Shown here: positions 6,687-14,703 of the stretch, piece by piece | How the letters are laid out: each line of letters opens with the position of its first letter | How positions within the stretch are numbered: the first letter of the stretch is position 1 | From: Nitratidesulfovibrio sp044433065 | GTDB lineage: Bacteria > Desulfobacterota > Desulfovibrionia > Desulfovibrionales > Desulfovibrionaceae | NCBI GenBank assembly: GCA_044433065.1 | Contig: JAWXUA010000052.1 | Span: forward strand, 1-16,163 | DNA: 16,163 nt | Reading direction: 5' to 3' | Notes under the pieces: model-generated | Databases searched by the model: none | Told to the model about the DNA's origin: nothing | Seen by the model: the letters and a program-made list of their open reading frames with translations, nothing else | Translations under genes and position numbers: made by a program

Positions 6687-9179
6687 TTAGCTTATAACAA
6701 CGTTAACGAGCTTACCTGGGACGATGATGACCTTACGAAGGGTCTTCCCTTCGAGATAACGGGCAACATTTTCTTCAGCAAGGGCGAGGGCTTCCATGTC
6801 TTCACGGGAAGCATCGGCTGCTACTTCAAGCTTACCGCGGAGTTTGCCGTTGACCTGAACAACCACGGTGATGGTGTCACGTTGCAAGGCTTCTTCACTC
6901 CATGCTGGCCAAGGCTGTTCGCTGGCGGTGCCGGTGTGACCGACCATGCCCCACAGCTCTTCGGACAGGTGTGGCGTGAAGGGAGACATGAGCGTCAAGA
7001 CGGTGGCTACTGCGGAGGACAGGCAGACGCGGCCCTGCTCACTCGTAGCAAGCTCATCTTTGGCAAGGTACAAGGCGTTGACGAGTTCCATAACAGCTGC
7101 GATGGCTGTGTTGAACTGGTAGCGATTGTTGATGTCATCGCCAGTCTTGCGCACGGTTGCGTGTTCCTTGAGGCGGAGCTCTTTAGCCACAGCGGAGAAT
7201 GCGGCATCCTGCGCTGTCGCAGAGCACGCAGCCACAGGCATGAGCTTGCCTTCAAGTTCTTCGAGCAAGCGCCAAATGCGGTTGACGAAGCGGAACGAGC
7301 CTTCGATACCTGTGTCGCTCCAGTCAAAGTCACGCTCTGGTGGTGCTGCAAAGAGGCAGAAAAGGCGAACAGTATCAGCACCATAGCGTTCAATCATTTC
7401 CACAGGGGATACGGTATTGCCCTTAGATTTCGACATCTTAGAGCCTTCTTTGAGCACCATACCTTGGGTGAGCAAGTTGGCAAAAGGTTCGTCGATTTCT
7501 AAGAAACCTTCGTCGCGCAAAGCTTTGGTGAAGAAACGAGCGTAGAGCAAGTGCAGAATTGCGTGCTCAACGCCGCCAATGTATTGGTCAACAGGGAGCC
7601 AGTACTTGAGCGCTTCTGGGTCGAAAGGCGCATCTTCATTGCGAGCATCGGTGTAACGTGCAAAGTACCAAGAGGACTCCACAAAGGTGTCCATGGTGTC
7701 TACTTCACGATGAGCCTTGCCACCGCATTGTGGGCATGTGCATTCAAAGAAATCTTCAGCCTCTGGAAGTGGTGAGCGACCATCTTCTTTGGTCTTCACA
7801 TCAAGAGGCAAGACGATGGGCAAATTCTCTTCTTTTTCAGGAACCATGCCACATTTGTCACAGTATACCACTGGGATAGGTGAACCCCAATAGCGTTGAC
7901 GGGAAATATTCCAGTCGCGCAAACGGTAATTAGTCGTGCGTTTGCCACGGCCCATTTCCTGCAGTGCATCGGCAATGGCTTTCTTGGCAGCTTCATTATT
8001 CATGCCATCGAAAGCACCAGAATTGACCAGCACACCAGGTGCGGTCCATGCTTCGGTCATGGTAGCAAGGTCAAGCTTTTCGCCTTCAGGCGTGATGACC
8101 AACTGCATAGGCAATGCGTACTTCGTTGCAAATTCAAAGTCGCGCTGGTCGTGTGCAGGAACGGCCATAACAGCGCCAGTACCATATTCAGCGAGAACAA
8201 AGTTTGCTACCCAGATAGGCATTTTCACGCCCGTAAATGGATTGACGCAGTACGCACCAGTGAAAATACCTTCTTTTTCAAGGGTATCAGATTGGCGGTC
8301 GATGCGGTCCATATTGCGGATACGCTCAACAAAAGCTTCAACATCAGCTTGCTGCTCTTTGCCCTTAATAAGCTCAGCCACAAGCGGATGCTCAGGCGCA
8401 AGGCTCATGAAGGTCGCGCCAAAAACGGTGTCAGGGCGTGTGGTGAAGACGGTGATATTGTCGTCACGACCATCGAGGTCAAAGGTAATTTCCGCACCAA
8501 TGGATTTGCCAATCCAGTTGCGCTGCATATTGATGACGCGCTCTGGCCAGCCATTTTCAAGCTGGTTCAGGTCTGCAAGCAAATCCTCAGCATAGGCTGT
8601 GATGCGCAAGAACCATTGCGTCAAATCCTTTTGCTCAACAGGCGTGTCACAACGCCAGCAAAGGCCATCTTCCACCTGTTCATTGGCAAGAACCGTATGG
8701 CAAGTAGGGCACCAATTTTGGGCAGCCTTTTTACGATATACAAGGCCCTTCTTTAAAAAGCGCAGGAAAAATAGCTGCTCCCAGCGGTAATATTCAGGGC
8801 GGCACGTAGCAAGCTCACGACGCCAATCATACGAATAGCCAAGACGTTTAAGCTGGCCACGCATGTCTGCAATATTGGAAAACGTCCATTTTGCTGGGTG
8901 TGTATTATTCTTAATAGCAGCATTTTCAGCAGGCAGACCGAAGGCGTCCCAACCAATTGGGTGCAGGACATTAAAGCCCTTCATGCGCTTAAAACGCGCC
9001 ACAACGTCCGCCAGTGCATAGTTACGCACGTGGCCCATATGAATATTTCCCGATGGATACGGGAACATTTCAAGCACATAGTACTTAGGTTTGTCACTCT
9101 TATGGTCACAGTGGAATGCTCCGCTTTCTTCCCACTGTGCTTGCCACTTTGTTTCTATAGACTGCGGATCGTATTTCAT
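6687..9179 (-). CDS. leuS: Leucyl-tRNA synthetase
   Basis: An 830-residue class I aminoacyl-tRNA synthetase that charges tRNA-Leu in the cytosol. The HIGH-type motif is HMGH (47-50) in YPSGNIHMGHVRNYAL, and the KMSKS motif is at 581-585. The CP1 editing domain has TTRPDTVFGAT (246-256) and YGTGAVMAVPAHDQRD (332-347), including Asp344, so post-transfer editing looks intact. Cysteine pairs at 157/160 with 174/177, and at 440/443 with 482/485, form likely zinc-binding sites. The length is normal for the bacterial enzyme. The ATG is preceded by AAGGAATAAAA. A 236-bp leader containing a hairpin and a long palindrome separates it from nusB; lptE follows 8 bp later. Confidence 0.98.
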   Translation of the reverse strand: MKYDPQSIETKWQAQWEESGAFHCDHKSDKPKYYVLEMFPYPSGNIHMGHVRNYALADVVARFKRMKGFNVLHPIGWDAFGLPAENAAIKNNTHPAKWTFSNIADMRGQLKRLGYSYDWRRELATCRPEYYRWEQLFFLRFLKKGLVYRKKAAQNWCPTCHTVLANEQVEDGLCWRCDTPVEQKDLTQWFLRITAYAEDLLADLNQLENGWPERVINMQRNWIGKSIGAEITFDLDGRDDNITVFTTRPDTVFGATFMSLAPEHPLVAELIKGKEQQADVEAFVERIRNMDRIDRQSDTLEKEGIFTGAYCVNPFTGVKMPIWVANFVLAEYGTGAVMAVPAHDQRDFEFATKYALPMQLVITPEGEKLDLATMTEAWTAPGVLVNSGAFDGMNNEAAKKAIADALQEMGRGKRTTNYRLRDWNISRQRYWGSPIPVVYCDKCGMVPEKEENLPIVLPLDVKTKEDGRSPLPEAEDFFECTCPQCGGKAHREVDTMDTFVESSWYFARYTDARNEDAPFDPEALKYWLPVDQYIGGVEHAILHLLYARFFTKALRDEGFLEIDEPFANLLTQGMVLKEGSKMSKSKGNTVSPVEMIERYGADTVRLFCLFAAPPERDFDWSDTGIEGSFRFVNRIWRLLEELEGKLMPVAACSATAQDAAFSAVAKELRLKEHATVRKTGDDINNRYQFNTAIAAVMELVNALYLAKDELATSEQGRVCLSSAVATVLTLMSPFTPHLSEELWGMVGHTGTASEQPWPAWSEEALQRDTITVVVQVNGKLRGKLEVAADASREDMEALALAEENVARYLEGKTLRKVIIVPGKLVNVVIS

Positions 9180-9217
9180 TTTTTATTCCTTAGTGGGGGA
9201 GAGGAGGTGGAGAATAT

Positions 9218-9246
9218 GAAGGCAAGCAGCAGAACCACTTGCCTTC
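9218..9246. promoter_or_regulatory. Hairpin in the leuS leader
   Basis: A perfect 9-bp stem, GAAGGCAAG (9218-9226) with CTTGCCTTC (9238-9246), and an 11-base loop. It lies about 40 bases upstream of the leuS start. On the leuS strand it has no U-tract, so it is not a terminator there. On the plus strand it is followed by TTTATCTTTT. No T-box sequence is recognised. A regulatory role is only a possibility. Confidence 0.4.
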
Positions 9247-9262
9247 TTTATCTTTTCACCTA

Positions 9263-9412
9263 GGGTATGTTTCTACATTCGATCTTTTGCCTTCTGAAGC
9301 TTCGTCAAACTCGTTTTTTACTCCAATCGAGTACCATAAGAGTACACTCATGTCGTAAAAAGCTCGTTTTCTTCGTCAGAAGAACACAATCTCTGAATTT
9401 AGAAATACACCC
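9263..9412. repeat. Long palindromic element, divergent copy 3
   Basis: A 150-bp imperfect palindrome with the same design as those at 125-246 and 5368-5522. The outer arms GGGTATGTTTCT (9263-9274) and AGAAATACACCC (9401-9412) match at 10 of 12 positions. Middle arms are CTTCTGA (9291-9297) and TCAGAAG (9376-9382). Inner arms are TTTTTAC (9315-9321) and GTAAAAA (9355-9361), around a loop with GAGTAC twice. The left arm has ATTCGATCTTTTGCC and the right arm, reverse-complemented, has AAATTCAGAGATT, echoing the asymmetric blocks of the other copies. It ends 3 bp from the nusB stop codon. Confidence 0.6.
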
Positions 9413-9415
9413 TAA

Positions 9416-9877
9416 TTAACCACGAACTTCAAGCTTACCAGACTCTAAAGCTTTTGCGATGGCGTCGAGAATACCGTTAATAAAGCTACGGGCATTCTCG
9501 TCACCGAATTGCTTTGAAAGCTCAAGGGCTTCGTTGATTGCGACCTTTGTAGGTACGTCAGGGCGGTAGAGCATTTCAAAGACAGCAATGCGCAAAATGG
9601 TGAGCTCAATGCGGCCGATGCGGTCAAGACGCCAGTGTTGCGAGTGTTGGCCAATGACTTCATCAAGGGCTTTTTGTTGTGCCCAGATACCTGCGATGAG
9701 TTCCCATGCAAAGCCTTCTGCTTTTGGCGTTTGGGCTTTGTCGGCCATGTCAGGAGAGGAGATATAGGCCTCTTCCAATTGGCGAACATTAGCCGCAGGC
9801 GAAAAACCGAGGCTGTAGAGAATTTGGAATGCCAGCGAACGAGCTGCGCGGCGTGGTTGGCTACCTTTGGCAGACAT
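9416..9877 (-). CDS. nusB: Transcription antitermination protein NusB
   Basis: A 153-residue NusB, the all-helical RNA-binding factor that joins NusE (S10) on boxA RNA to promote rRNA antitermination. The N-terminal RRAARSLAFQILYSLGF (about 9-25) and the C-terminal segment VPTKVAINEALELSKQFGDENARSFINGILD are diagnostic. The latter is split here as TKVAINEALELSKQFG (about 113-128) and ARSFINGILD (about 133-142). The gene follows ribH after 3 bp, with its GGAG ribosome site inside the ribH tail, so translation is probably coupled. The ribH-nusB pairing is very common in bacteria. The length is normal. Confidence 0.96.
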   Translation of the reverse strand: MSAKGSQPRRAARSLAFQILYSLGFSPAANVRQLEEAYISSPDMADKAQTPKAEGFAWELIAGIWAQQKALDEVIGQHSQHWRLDRIGRIELTILRIAVFEMLYRPDVPTKVAINEALELSKQFGDENARSFINGILDAIAKALESGKLEVRG

Positions 9878-9880
9878 GGC

Positions 9881-10351
9881 CTAGAGTTGCTCCATAACGC
9901 GAACAGTTTCGAGTACAGCAGCAGCTGCTTCAGCACCCTTGTTGCCAGCCTTGCTACCTGCGCGCTCAATGGCTTGCTCGATATTGTCGGTGGTCAAGAG
10001 GCCAAAGCCCATAGGAATGCCGTATTCCAAGGAAACGTGAGCAAGACCCTTGGTGGCTTCGTTGGCAACAAAGTCGAAGTGAGGTGTTGCACCACGGATG
10101 ACAGCACCAAGAGCAATGATGGCGTCATAGTTGCCGCTAGCAGCAAGCTTCTTAGCGATAACTGGCATCTCAAATGCACCAGGGATGCGGATAACGGTAA
10201 GGTCTGCGGCGTCACCACCATGGCGGATCAAGTAGTCAGTAGCACCGCCGATGAGACGATCAACGATGAAGTCGTTGAAACGGGTGGCGATGATGGCAAA
10301 CTTGATGGACTTGGCATTCAATTGGCCTTCAATGGTCTTGATGTCAGACAT
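9881..10351 (-). CDS. ribH: 6,7-dimethyl-8-ribityllumazine synthase
   Basis: A 156-residue lumazine synthase. It condenses 5-amino-6-ribitylaminouracil (from the RibD branch) with 3,4-dihydroxy-2-butanone 4-phosphate (from RibBA), the penultimate step of riboflavin synthesis. The family forms pentamers or 60-mer capsids. Visible motifs are PGAFEMP (57-63), GAVIRGATPHFD (82-93) with the proton-transfer His91, and PMGFGLLTTDNIEQAIER (113-130). The start is supported by AAGGAAA upstream. It is separated from ribBA by 199 bp containing hairpins and is followed immediately by nusB. Confidence 0.98.
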   Translation of the reverse strand: MSDIKTIEGQLNAKSIKFAIIATRFNDFIVDRLIGGATDYLIRHGGDAADLTVIRIPGAFEMPVIAKKLAASGNYDAIIALGAVIRGATPHFDFVANEATKGLAHVSLEYGIPMGFGLLTTDNIEQAIERAGSKAGNKGAEAAAAVLETVRVMEQL

Positions 10352-10373
10352 GATAGTTTCCTTATAATGTGTT

Positions 10374-10394
10374 AAAAAACAACCAGCTGGTTGT
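10374..10394 (-). terminator. Terminator- or attenuator-like palindrome just before ribH
   Basis: ACAACCAGCTGGTTGT (10379-10394) is a perfect palindrome. On the minus strand it is followed by six T's, ending about 22 bases before the ribH ATG. The stem has only 6 bp with an AGCT loop, so it is weak. It could attenuate ribH transcription or be an operator; the sequence alone does not tell. Confidence 0.3.
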
Positions 10395-10488
10395 CATATA
10401 GACGATTTTGAAACCTTCGCTTGCAAAGGTTTTATAAAATTTTCCATGCGCCGTAAATGAACTTAATGCCCCAAACTTCTACGCAATG

Positions 10489-10538
10489 AAAAGTTTAGAA
10501 GGGGATGGGGAAACCTTTTTAACGTTTTCCCCTTCCCC
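10489..10538 (-). terminator. Long hairpin after ribBA, part of a G-rich repeat
   Basis: Downstream of the ribBA stop, arms 10501-10513 (GGGGATGGGGAAA) and 10526-10538 pair over 13 bp with one mismatch. On the ribBA strand the hairpin is followed by TTCTAAACTTTTC, a poor U-tract, so it would be a modest terminator between ribBA and ribH. The flank AAAAGTTTAGAAGGGGATGGGG on the plus strand recurs at 20 of 22 positions, inverted, in the ribE leader near 12646-12668. Similar G-rich hairpins are, from memory, frequent in Desulfovibrio genomes. Confidence 0.45.
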
Positions 10539-10550
10539 AACTATCAAAAA

Positions 10551-11765
10551 TTATGCTTCGTTCTTAAACTCAAGCATGTGGCCCATTTTTTCCTTCTTGG
10601 TGTGCATGTAATGCTCATTGCAAGGACCACATTCAAGTTCAATGGCGATACGCTCAACGATTTCGATGCCGTAACCTGCAAGACCGATAATCTTCTTAGG
10701 ATTGTTGGTCAGCATGCGCATTTTTTTAACGCCGAGCTTAGCAAGAATTTGTGCACCAACACCGTAGTCGCGAAGGTCAGCCTTGAAGCCGAGCTTGTGG
10801 TTGGCTTCAACAGTGTCATAACCTTCGTCTTGAAGAGCGTAGGCTTTGATTTTGTTGCCAAGGCCAATGCCACGGCCTTCTTGACGCATGTACAAGAGAA
10901 CGCCACGGCCTTCTTTTTCGATTTGGGTCAATGCTGCACCGAGCTGACCACCACAGTCGCAACGAAGGGAACCAAGAGCATCGCCAGTGAGGCATTCGCT
11001 GTGAACGCGTACAAGCACAGGTTCGTCGGTGGACAAGTCGCCCTTAATAAGCGCAACGTGGGTTTCGTCGTGCAAGTCATTTTCAAAAGCAACGATGGTA
11101 AAATCACCATAACGGGTAGGCATCTTAGCTTCGCCAACGCGCTTAACAGTCAACAAACCAGACTGCATGCGGTAGCGGATGAGGTCCCTAATGGTAGCAA
11201 TTTTGAGGCCATGCTTTTCTGCAAAGATCATGAGGTCAGGCATGCGAGCCATTTCGCCGTCGTCCTTCATGATTTCACAAATAACAGCGCCACCCTTAAG
11301 GCCAGCAAGCTTTGCAAGGTCAACACTACCTTCGGTTTGACCAGCGCGAACCATGACGCCACCCGCTTGTGCACGAAGTGGGAAGATATGCCCTGGGGTT
11401 ACGAGGTCATCTGCAGTAGCATCATCGGCAATGGCGGCAAGAATAGTGGTTGCGCGGTCAGCGGCAGAAATACCTGTAGTTGTGCCAACGCGAGCTTCAA
11501 TAGAAGCGGTGAAGTTGGTGCCAAACTTGGAGCCATTGCGTTGCGTCATAAGAGGCAGACGGAGCTTATCCACAATGCTTTCTTCCAAAGGAAGGCAGAT
11601 AAGACCACGACCATGAGTAGCCATGAAATTGATAATCTCAGGGGTAACAAACTCAGCGGCAATGGTGAGGTCGCCTTCGTTTTCGCGGTCTTCGTCGTCC
11701 ACGAGGATAATCATCTCGCCTTTGCGGATAAGCTCAATGGCTTCTTCAGCCGTACACATACTCAT
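10551..11765 (-). CDS. ribBA: Bifunctional 3,4-dihydroxy-2-butanone-4-phosphate synthase / GTP cyclohydrolase II
   Basis: A 404-residue fusion that supplies both precursors of riboflavin. The N-terminal RibB domain makes dihydroxybutanone phosphate from ribulose 5-phosphate; it has the metal- and substrate-binding DDEDRENEGD (23-32) and TPGHIFPLRA (123-132). The C-terminal RibA domain opens GTP; it has HSECLTGDALGSLRCDCGG (255-273) with zinc ligands Cys258, Cys269 and Cys271, and MRQEGRGIGL (293-302). Both active sites look complete. The reading frame is open to 11834, but the ATG at 11765 is chosen because GAGG lies 8 bases upstream and the family starts here; the extra 23 upstream residues are not RibB-like. 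The gene follows ribE by 81 bp. Confidence 0.98.
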   Translation of the reverse strand: MSMCTAEEAIELIRKGEMIILVDDEDRENEGDLTIAAEFVTPEIINFMATHGRGLICLPLEESIVDKLRLPLMTQRNGSKFGTNFTASIEARVGTTTGISAADRATTILAAIADDATADDLVTPGHIFPLRAQAGGVMVRAGQTEGSVDLAKLAGLKGGAVICEIMKDDGEMARMPDLMIFAEKHGLKIATIRDLIRYRMQSGLLTVKRVGEAKMPTRYGDFTIVAFENDLHDETHVALIKGDLSTDEPVLVRVHSECLTGDALGSLRCDCGGQLGAALTQIEKEGRGVLLYMRQEGRGIGLGNKIKAYALQDEGYDTVEANHKLGFKADLRDYGVGAQILAKLGVKKMRMLTNNPKKIIGLAGYGIEIVERIAIELECGPCNEHYMHTKKEKMGHMLEFKNEA

Positions 11766-11773
11766 GTAAATAA

Positions 11774-11777
11774 CCTC
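11774..11777 (-). promoter_or_regulatory. Ribosome binding site fixing the ribBA start
   Basis: GAGG on the minus strand, 8 bases before the ATG at 11765. It supports that start over an upstream in-frame ATG near 11834, which has no RibB-family sequence after it. Confidence 0.6.
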
Positions 11778-11846
11778 ATTTAGTATAAAAAGTGGCAATT
11801 CTTTTTGTGGATTTTGCTTTTTAGCCCGTAGCAAAAATTGCCCGCG

Positions 11847-12518
11847 TTAAAAACCATTTTTACGTAAAAATTCCATGGTGATGCCGCCAGAACTCACAGG
11901 CGCTTCAGTTGTTGAAGCTTCTCCGCCAACCCAAGGTTGCACCATTCGTTGTACATATTTACCGACAATATCTGTTTCCATGTTCACAAGGCGGCCAATG
12001 GTCCATTGACCAATGGTTGTAACCTGCTGTGTTTCTGGAATAATATTTACTTCAAGGAAATTCGGACCGCAGTTGTTCACTGTCAAGCTGATACCATCAA
12101 GCGTCACTGAGCCCTTAGGGATAACCTGCACGCCAAAAGCTTCAGGAAATTGTAAGCGGAAGCATTTTGAGGCACCCTGCGGCGTAATGCTCGCCACAGT
12201 AGCTACGCAGTCCACATGGCCACTCACCAAGTGTCCACCAAGTCTGTCGCCCACAGCCAAAGCACGCTCAAGGTTCACTCGTGACCCTGTACGCAATTGA
12301 CCAAGCGATGTGACGCGCATGGTTTCTTTGGACGCATACGCCGTAAACCAGCCATGCCCAAAGCTCTCAACCGTCAAGCAGGTACCATTGGTGGCGATAC
12401 TTTCGCCTTTCACAATGTTTTCAAGGCTGTACAAAGCCTGAATACGAAGCCGCGTTTCGCCGCCTCGCGCTTCAAGGGCGACAACCTCACCTTGTCCATG
12501 GATGATACCTGTAAACAT
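11847..12518 (-). CDS. ribE: Riboflavin synthase, alpha chain
   Basis: A 223-residue riboflavin synthase. It dismutates two 6,7-dimethyl-8-ribityllumazine molecules into riboflavin plus the pyrimidine substrate of RibH. Two lumazine-binding repeats are visible. The first starts MFTGIIHGQGEV and contains GESIATNGTCLTV (about 38-50). The second contains KGSVTLDGISLTVN (about 134-147). GGHLVSGHVD (about 94-103) and NMETDIVGKYV (about 181-191) are family signatures. The frame is open to 12602, but the family begins with MFTG, and AAGGA lies just before this ATG. The upstream 28 codons run through a strong hairpin and are rejected. It lies 375 bp after ribD. Confidence 0.97.
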   Translation of the reverse strand: MFTGIIHGQGEVVALEARGGETRLRIQALYSLENIVKGESIATNGTCLTVESFGHGWFTAYASKETMRVTSLGQLRTGSRVNLERALAVGDRLGGHLVSGHVDCVATVASITPQGASKCFRLQFPEAFGVQVIPKGSVTLDGISLTVNNCGPNFLEVNIIPETQQVTTIGQWTIGRLVNMETDIVGKYVQRMVQPWVGGEASTTEAPVSSGGITMEFLRKNGF

Positions 12519-12893
12519 GTTGGTCCTTTTTGGGATTTGACTGGGGGAAGGGTTTCCCTTCCCAGCGTTGCTCTCTGTATCCGTAAGGTTCACTGCGTTC
12601 ACCTAACGGCTATGGCCTTCGGCCACCCTTCGGGCAGGCCAGCCCCCCCCATCCCTTCCTAAACTTTTTATTTGCGGAGAGAATGGAAGGCTTTGAATAC
12701 AATTTAAGGCCGCATGGTGGAGCGATTGGATTTTATTTGAAAGGCAAGAAGGCGGTGTTACGGTGTCGTTTTTTGCCGTCGTCCTGCTGTAAAAATCTTA
12801 TAAACTAAAAGCTCTACTTTCGTAAGTCTCTATTGGCCCTAGTCAAGAAAAAACAAGGAAAAAACAAAGAAATTTTGTGAAAAAAAGTATTTG
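12519..12893 (-). other. ribD-ribE intergenic region: hairpins, no riboswitch seen
   Basis: 375 bp without a gene. On the minus strand, from ribD to ribE: an AT/T-rich stretch with a possible -35 TTGACT (12841-12846 region) but only poor -10 boxes; an imperfect hairpin at 12743-12777; the motif AAAAGTTTAGGAAGGGATGG, shared in inverted form with 10489-10510; G/C hairpins GGCCGAAGGCC and CCCGAAGGG; a stem pairing CCGTTAGGT with ACCTTACGG (one mismatch); and the strong hairpin CTGGGAAGGG/CCCTTCCCCCAG (12541-12565), 12 bases upstream of the ribE ribosome site. The conserved FMN-riboswitch core was looked for and not found. Any control of ribE here would have to come from these hairpins, which is inference. 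Confidence 0.5.
12524..12528 (-). promoter_or_regulatory. Ribosome binding site fixing the ribE start
   Basis: AAGGA on the minus strand, 5 bases before the ATG at 12518. It decides in favour of the MFTG start over the in-frame ATG at 12602. Confidence 0.7.
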
Positions 12894-14087
12894 CTAGCGT
12901 GCTTGACGTAAAGTCATAATGCAGTCGTGGCCGCATGGCTCCATGGACTTGATTTCTAAGCCTAGAGCGTCAGCCATCGTTAATGGAATACGGCCTGTAA
13001 AAAGTGGCCGCGCCTCATTATCGCCCAAAATTTTTGGAGCAAGGTGCAATTGAAATTCGTCCACAAGAGAGCTTGATAAAAGCGATAAACCAAGCTTGCC
13101 GCCGCCTTCGCACAGAATGTACAGGATGCCGTACTCTTTATGCAGAAGGTGAAGCGCATGGCCTAAGTCGAGGCTTTTGGGGCTTACTGTTGTGCTGTCT
13201 GCCGAAGACGCAAATGGTACCGCTACAATGCGCACGCCAAGGCTTTCAAGATGCTTGGCCGCATCGCTTTGAGCCGCTTCTTCTGAGGTGATGAAGAAGC
13301 AATCATGGGCGCGCTCTTGAATGAGATATGGCATCTCTTTAATGGGGCCTGTGGGGAGATTTTGCGTTACCACAATGGCCAATGGTTGTTTGCAGCAGGC
13401 ACCATCTTGTGTGGAACTTGCAAGGCGTGCTGTCAACTGTGGATTGTCATCACGCAAAGTCTGACCGCCCACGAGTACTGCACCGCGTGCCATGCCCATG
13501 TGTGCACGCAGGGCATGCACTTTTGCCCGTGCTTCTGGGCCGCTAATCCACTGTGAGTGGCCAGTGCGCGTGGCAATGCGGCCATCAAGAGTCGATGCTA
13601 ATTTCAACACAAGGTATGGACGATATTCCATTTTCCATGCGAGAAAATCAGCTATTTGTGCGCGGCAATCAGCCTCAAGCACAGGCATATCAACAGTGAC
13701 ACCGCGACTACGCAAATAGGCTGCGCCGCCTTGAGCCACAGGATTAGGATCTGCAAAACCCACCACCACATGCTTAATTCCAGCGGCTTCAATGGCGCGC
13801 GAGCAGGGCGGCGTTTTACCAAAATGATTGCAAGGTTCCAAGGTCACAACCATGGTGCACTGGCTCGCATCAATCCCTTTTGCCTCGGCATCGCGCAAAC
13901 ACTCAATTTCAGCATGAGGGCCACCATAGGCCTTGTGCCACCCTTCGGCGACCACGATGCCATCACGCACGAGTACTGCGCCTACAGTGGGATTGGGTGC
14001 TGTGTGCCAACGGCCACGCTCCGCAAGGTTCAACGCATGGCGAACGAATGGTGCGAAAGGATGTTCAGCTGGAAAGTCGTTGCTCAT
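12894..14087 (-). CDS. ribD: Bifunctional pyrimidine deaminase / reductase RibD
   Basis: A 397-residue enzyme that deaminates the GTP cyclohydrolase II product and then reduces its ribosyl side chain, the second and third steps of the purine branch of riboflavin synthesis. The N-terminal zinc deaminase domain has PHAEIE (57-62; His58, catalytic Glu60) and LEPCNHFGKTPPC (83-95; Cys86, Cys95), plus APNPTVGAVLV (30-40). The C-terminal reductase domain begins near YLVLKLASTLDGR (158-170), with SQWISGPEAR (178-187) and the DNPQLTAR substrate region (214-221). The start is the ATG at 14087, 7 bp after the deaminase stop, with AGGAAG 3 bases upstream; an in-frame GTG at 14108 is less likely. Translation is probably coupled to the upstream gene. 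Confidence 0.97.
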   Translation of the reverse strand: MSNDFPAEHPFAPFVRHALNLAERGRWHTAPNPTVGAVLVRDGIVVAEGWHKAYGGPHAEIECLRDAEAKGIDASQCTMVVTLEPCNHFGKTPPCSRAIEAAGIKHVVVGFADPNPVAQGGAAYLRSRGVTVDMPVLEADCRAQIADFLAWKMEYRPYLVLKLASTLDGRIATRTGHSQWISGPEARAKVHALRAHMGMARGAVLVGGQTLRDDNPQLTARLASSTQDGACCKQPLAIVVTQNLPTGPIKEMPYLIQERAHDCFFITSEEAAQSDAAKHLESLGVRIVAVPFASSADSTTVSPKSLDLGHALHLLHKEYGILYILCEGGGKLGLSLLSSSLVDEFQLHLAPKILGDNEARPLFTGRIPLTMADALGLEIKSMEPCGHDCIMTLRQAR

Positions 14088-14090
14088 GGT

Positions 14091-14096
14091 CTTCCT
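14091..14096 (-). promoter_or_regulatory. Ribosome binding site fixing the ribD start
   Basis: AGGAAG on the minus strand, overlapping the stop codon of the upstream deaminase gene and just before the ATG at 14087. It favours that ATG over the GTG at 14108, which has no such site. Confidence 0.65.
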
Positions 14097-14652
14097 ACGC
14101 CTCTTCACGTACGCTAAATGAGGCTTCTACATCGTCATAAAAATTACCAGCTGCGTTGTTTTCGGCAGTCTTTTTACCGCCCTCCACCTTTTTGCCATAG
14201 CTTGGTTCAAAAGAGATTTTCTCAAAGGGGATGCCAGCTTCTTGCATCATGGCTGTGGACAGCTCATCAGGATATTCTTCTGCAAAATAAATGCCTTGAA
14301 CAGCGCAATTGATGAGCATTTTGGCACAGATGAAGCAAGGTTGCGTGGTGCAATAAATAGTCGCACCAGCCAGCGAGACGCCATGTACCGCCGCCTGAAC
14401 AATGACATTTTGTTCTGCATGGATACCGCGACAAATTTCATGTCTTTGCCCCGATGGAACTCCCAGCTTTTCCCGCAAGCAACCAATCTCAAGGCAATGT
14501 GCCACGCCAGCAGGTGAGCCATTATACCCCGTCGCAAGGATGTGTTTGTCTTTCACTGCAATGGCACCAACCTTGCGGCGCGAACAGGTAGAACGTTCTG
14601 CAACGAGGTAGGTGATATTCATGAAATAATCTTGCCATGGCATGCGTGACAT
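14095..14652 (-). CDS. dCMP deaminase / ComEB-family zinc-dependent deaminase
   Basis: A 185-residue cytidine/deoxycytidylate deaminase-family protein. dCMP deaminase supplies dUMP for thymidylate synthesis. The core is HAE (78-80; His78 and catalytic Glu80) and PCFIC (105-109; zinc ligands Cys106 and Cys109). TCSRRKVGAIAVKD (22-35) and TGYNGSPAGVAHC (41-53) are typical of dCMP deaminases. Extra cysteines at 53, 58 and 74 match a second zinc site known in this family. The frame is open to an ATG at 14676, but the ATG at 14652 has AAGGAG 6 bases upstream and starts directly with the family-like MSRMPWQDYFM. It is the first gene of the rib cluster. The C-terminal 40 residues are variable and polar. 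The exact substrate is inferred. Confidence 0.92.
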   Translation of the reverse strand: MSRMPWQDYFMNITYLVAERSTCSRRKVGAIAVKDKHILATGYNGSPAGVAHCLEIGCLREKLGVPSGQRHEICRGIHAEQNVIVQAAVHGVSLAGATIYCTTQPCFICAKMLINCAVQGIYFAEEYPDELSTAMMQEAGIPFEKISFEPSYGKKVEGGKKTAENNAAGNFYDDVEASFSVREEA

Positions 14653-14658
14653 ATGGTG

Positions 14659-14664
14659 CTCCTT
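14659..14664 (-). promoter_or_regulatory. Ribosome binding site fixing the deaminase start
   Basis: A perfect AAGGAG on the minus strand, 6 bases before the ATG at 14652. The upstream in-frame ATG at 14676 has no such site. Confidence 0.8.
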
Positions 14665-14703
14665 GGGAATGTGCATCGTGTTCGAGATAATTTTTGCTCA
14701 AAG

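Noticed and set aside
7896..8756. 286-codon open frame on the plus strand
   Set aside because: Antisense to leuS, which has all class I synthetase motifs in the minus-strand frame.
10578..11783. 401-codon open frame on the plus strand
   Set aside because: Antisense to ribBA along its whole length; a by-product of codon bias in ribBA, with no recognisable motifs.
12519..12602. 28-codon N-terminal extension of ribE
   Set aside because: It passes through a strong hairpin, lacks family similarity, and the MFTG start has its own ribosome site.
12560..12640. tRNA gene, suggested by GGTTCACTGCGTTCACC
   Set aside because: No acceptor stem or anticodon arm can be folded around it; the bases belong to a simple hairpin.
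12519..12893. FMN riboswitch in front of ribE
   Set aside because: G/C hairpins are present, but the conserved RFN core sequence is not found on either strand by eye.
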